From the NCBI RefSeq assembly GCF_030764225.1, contig NZ_JASAXH010000011.1: 64,000 nt of DNA, one strand, 5' to 3'. The translations under genes and the position numbers were made by a program. This DNA comes from Phocoenobacter atlanticus. Its GTDB lineage: Bacteria; Pseudomonadota; Gammaproteobacteria; Enterobacterales; Pasteurellaceae. Position 1 is the stretch's first letter. Each line of letters opens with the position of its first letter. Shown in pieces: positions 61,302-64,000 of this stretch. The notes under the pieces are model-generated. The model had not been told where the DNA came from. It searched no databases and saw only the letters and a program-made list of their open reading frames with translations.

Positions 61302-64000
61302 ATGAGCAAACGTAAAATGAAATTGAATAGTATATTTAATGGATTAATTATAGTATCACTTTATCTCGCCCCTCAAACTACACTTTCAAGTGATGTGGTT
61401 GCAGACTACAATGCACCAATAAAACAACAAGCCATTATTTTGCCAACCAAAAGTGGGGCAATTCAAGTTAATGTTAGAACACCGAGTGCTGCTGGAGTTT
61501 CTGTTAGTCAATTCTCTAAGTTTGATGTTGATAATAAAGGTGTGGTGATTGCGAATAACCGTAAAGCTACAAATACAAAAATAGCAGGTTGGGTCTCTGC
61601 AAATCCTTATATGGTTCGTGGTGAAGCAGATGTTATTGTTAATCAAGTAAATAGTAACAATCCCTCTCAATTAAATGGTGTAATTGAAGTTGCAGGTAAG
61701 CGAGCGGATATCATTATTGCAAATCCTAGTGGTATAGCAGTTAATGGCGGTAAATTTTTAAATACGAATAAAACAATTTTAAGTACAGGTAAAACCCAAT
61801 TACAACAAGGAAAAGTTGTTGGACATCAAATTCAGCAAGGTCAAATTGTTGTTACTGGTAAGGGATTGGATGTTCAAGAGGGAAATTACACAGCCTTATT
61901 GGCTCGAAGCGGTAAGATTAATGCAAAAATTTACAAAAATAAAGGTCAATTAGATATTATCACGGGTGTGAACACGGTAGATACTAAGGGAAACATTGTT
62001 AATAGTAATCCAACTCCGAATGATGATAAAACACCTGTTTTTGCAATTGATACTGGTGCATTGGGTGGTATGTATTCAGATAGCATCCGTTTGGTAGGTA
62101 CAGAACAAGGTATTGGCATAAATAATGCAGGGATCATTCAAGCAAATGAACTTACTTTAACAGCTGATGGCAAGTTAAGTAATAGTGGTAAAATACAATT
62201 TAAAAAGTTAAAAACAAATATTAAGAAATTTGAGAATAAGGGTGAAATAGTTAGTAATAACCCACTGAAATTAAAATTAAAACAGTTACATAACAAGGGA
62301 AAAATTCGAACTTCGGGTAAATTAAATATTAATACTAAAGAAGGTTTAACGAATAGCGGAGAATTATTTTCTTCAAAAGATATTGAAATTCATAGTAAAA
62401 ATATAAAGAACACAGGGGAGATTACCAGTACTCAAAATCTACAGCTATCTGCTGATAAACTTAATAATACCGGTAAATTAACCAGTGGCATTAATCAAAA
62501 ACTAAGTACAACAATATTAGAAAATGAAGGGACTATTCAAAGTATTAGTGATCTAAAAATTGATACTAAAAATATCCTCACTAATAATGGTAAAATTGCT
62601 ACTGCCAAATCTCTCTCCATTAATAGTAAAAATATAATCAATTCTGGTAACATTATAAGTGATAGAACACAAACAATTACCACCAATCAAATTAATAATA
62701 ATGGTAATATTCAAAGTGCAGATAATTTAACCATTGAAGCAAAAGATGATCTCATTAGTAGCGGTAAAATTGTTACTGCCAAAACTCTCACTCTTAACAG
62801 TAACAATATTATTAACGAAGGGGAAATTGCTAGCGATGAAAATCAAACACTAACTACTGGAAAAATTACTAATAAAGGGGCTATCCAAAGTTCTGGTAAT
62901 TTAACCGTTAAAGCGAAAGATGATTTAATTAGTAGTGGTAAAGTTGTTACTGCAAAAGCTCTCACCATTAACAGCAAAAATATTGTTAACGAAGGAGAAA
63001 TTGCCAGCGGTAAAGATCAAACACTAACTACTGGAAAAATTACTAATAAAGGGGCTATCCAAAGTTCAGGCAACTTAACTGTTAAAGCTAAAGATAATCT
63101 GACTAGTAACGGGAAAATTATTACTGCAAAAGCTCTCACCCTTAACAGTAAAAATATTGTTAACGAAGGGGAAATTGCCAGTGGCGAAGATCAAACACTA
63201 ACCACTGGAAAAATTACCAATAAAGGGGCTATCCAAAGTTCTGGTAACTTAACTATTAAAGCTAAAGATGATTTAATTAGTAGTGGCAAAGTTGTTACAG
63301 CTAAAGCTCTCACCGTTAACAGCAAAAATATTGTTAACGAAGGGGAAATTACCAGCGGTAAAGAGCAAACACTAACCACTGGAAAAATTACCAATAAAGG
63401 GGCTATCCAAAGTTCTGGTAACTTAACTGTTAAAGCGAAAGATGATTTAATTAGTAGTGGTAAAGTTGTTACTGCAAAAGCTCTCACCGTTAACAGCAAA
63501 AATATTGTTAACGAAGGGGAAATTACCAGCGGTAAAGAGCAAACACTAATCACTGGAAAAATTACTAATAAAGGTACTATCCAAAGTTCTGGTAACTTAA
63601 CTGTTAAAGCTAAAGATGATTTAATTAGTAGTGGCAAAGTTGTTACAGCTAAAGCTCTCACCGTTAACAGTAAAAATATTATTAACGAGGGAGAAATTGC
63701 CAGTGGCGAAGCTCAAACACTAACCACTGGAAAAATTACTAATAAAGGTACTATCCAAAGTTCTGATAATTTAACCATTGAAGCTAAAGATAATCTCATT
63801 AGTAGCGGTAAAATTGTTACTGCCAAAACTCTCACTCTTAACAGTAAAAATATTATTAACGAAGGGGAAATTGCCAGCGGTAAAGAGCAAACACTAACTA
63901 CTGGAAAAATTACTAATAAAGGGGCTATCCAAAGTTCAGGCAACTTAACTGTTAAAGCGAAAGATGATTTAATTAGTAGTGGCAAAGTTGTTACAGCTAA
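61302..64000 (+). CDS. TpsA filamentous haemagglutinin-type adhesin (3' end outside window)
   Basis: At least 899 residues, open to the window edge. AGAGAGGA precedes ATG 61302. Signal peptide about residues 1-29 (NGLIIVSLYLAPQTTLSS). The TPS secretion domain follows (about 30-260): GWVSANPYMVRGEADVIVNQ, and RADIIIANPSGIAVNGG, equivalents of the NPNL and NPNGI motifs; here the first is NPYM and the second NPSGI. Then beta-helix repeats, becoming regular 58-residue units (TGKITNKGAIQSSGNLTV...). Lys/Asn/Ser/Thr-rich. The C-terminus that would separate adhesin from contact-dependent toxin is not visible. Confidence 0.92.
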   Translation, partial: MSKRKMKLNSIFNGLIIVSLYLAPQTTLSSDVVADYNAPIKQQAIILPTKSGAIQVNVRTPSAAGVSVSQFSKFDVDNKGVVIANNRKATNTKIAGWVSANPYMVRGEADVIVNQVNSNNPSQLNGVIEVAGKRADIIIANPSGIAVNGGKFLNTNKTILSTGKTQLQQGKVVGHQIQQGQIVVTGKGLDVQEGNYTALLARSGKINAKIYKNKGQLDIITGVNTVDTKGNIVNSNPTPNDDKTPVFAIDTGALGGMYSDSIRLVGTEQGIGINNAGIIQANELTLTADGKLSNSGKIQFKKLKTNIKKFENKGEIVSNNPLKLKLKQLHNKGKIRTSGKLNINTKEGLTNSGELFSSKDIEIHSKNIKNTGEITSTQNLQLSADKLNNTGKLTSGINQKLSTTILENEGTIQSISDLKIDTKNILTNNGKIATAKSLSINSKNIINSGNIISDRTQTITTNQINNNGNIQSADNLTIEAKDDLISSGKIVTAKTLTLNSNNIINEGEIASDENQTLTTGKITNKGAIQSSGNLTVKAKDDLISSGKVVTAKALTINSKNIVNEGEIASGKDQTLTTGKITNKGAIQSSGNLTVKAKDNLTSNGKIITAKALTLNSKNIVNEGEIASGEDQTLTTGKITNKGAIQSSGNLTIKAKDDLISSGKVVTAKALTVNSKNIVNEGEITSGKEQTLTTGKITNKGAIQSSGNLTVKAKDDLISSGKVVTAKALTVNSKNIVNEGEITSGKEQTLITGKITNKGTIQSSGNLTVKAKDDLISSGKVVTAKALTVNSKNIINEGEIASGEAQTLTTGKITNKGTIQSSDNLTIEAKDNLISSGKIVTAKTLTLNSKNIINEGEIASGKEQTLTTGKITNKGAIQSSGNLTVKAKDDLISSGKVVTA
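62683..64000 (+). repeat. 174-bp tandem repeats within tpsA, more than 7 units
   Basis: The landmark CTGGAAAAATTAC recurs at 62857, 63031, 63205, 63379, 63553, 63727 and 63901, exactly 174 bases apart. A diverged unit precedes at 62683. Units 63205-63378 and 63379-63552 differ at only about six bases. The array continues past the window. Confidence 0.97.

Noticed and set aside
63191..63985. Minus-strand frames of 156 and 90 codons, Leu/Val-rich
   Set aside because: They are antisense to the TpsA repeats and stay open only because of the 174-bp periodicity.

Overview
The window reads as chromosome of an AT-rich member of the Pasteurellaceae. The evidence is the many DNA-uptake signal sequences of the ACAAGCGGTC type (perfect at 22276-22285 and 28137-28146, shorter AAGCGGT/ACCGCTT versions in most gaps), usually followed by an AT-rich tail such as ATTTGCAAATTTT. 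A one-parvulin SurA of Haemophilus length, a SiaPT/NanEKA/SiaR sialic acid set and gene orders familiar from gammaproteobacteria agree. The ACAAGCGGTC form points to the Actinobacillus/Mannheimia side of the family rather than Haemophilus influenzae. I cannot name the species.

Layout. 1-1.1 kb: end of an OmpA-type protein and a membrane-anchored helix-hairpin-helix protein. 1.3-3.75 kb: a 14-copy heptanucleotide repeat and a highly repetitive surface-type protein with a BapA-like N-terminus, flanked on both sides by the same ~150-bp palindromic repeats. 3.8-10.3 kb: hldE, surA, SOS-controlled recA, recX, yqfB, yrdD-tsaC-aroE. 10.4-10.9 kb: tRNA-Met-Leu-Gln-Gln. 11-17 kb: parC, a decayed mutS fragment, rnb, a GC-rich 144-bp inverted-repeat element, asd. 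17.4-31 kb: alr-recO, ileS, pssA, a ferredoxin, an RNase T2, rapA-rluA and the lepB-rnc-era operon. 31.4-42.5 kb: ftsN and aspS among sialic acid genes. 42.6-51.5 kb: glpD-glpK-glpF, nrdA, dhaKLM. 51.9-59 kb: prfB with its programmed frameshift, a Fic protein, yheS, pntAB. 59.5-64 kb: a two-partner secretion pair whose adhesin gene runs off the end in 174-bp repeats.

How genes work together. SiaPT imports N-acetylneuraminate; NanA, NanK and NanE convert it to GlcNAc-6-P and NagB feeds deaminated GlcN-6-P to glycolysis (nagA is not here). SiaR is the likely local repressor and CRP-like sites sit before siaR-nagB and between siaP and nanE. Glycerol enters through GlpF, is phosphorylated by GlpK and oxidised by GlpD, behind a perfect CRP site; dihydroxyacetone is phosphorylated by DhaKLM.

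The least ordinary items are the mutS relic in the parC-rnb gap, the BapA-prefix repeat protein with no adhesin body and its flanking repeat family, the Fic gene coupled to prfB and yheS, the TpsA repeat array, and small mobile-looking palindromic elements. No prophage, CRISPR array or transposase gene was seen.
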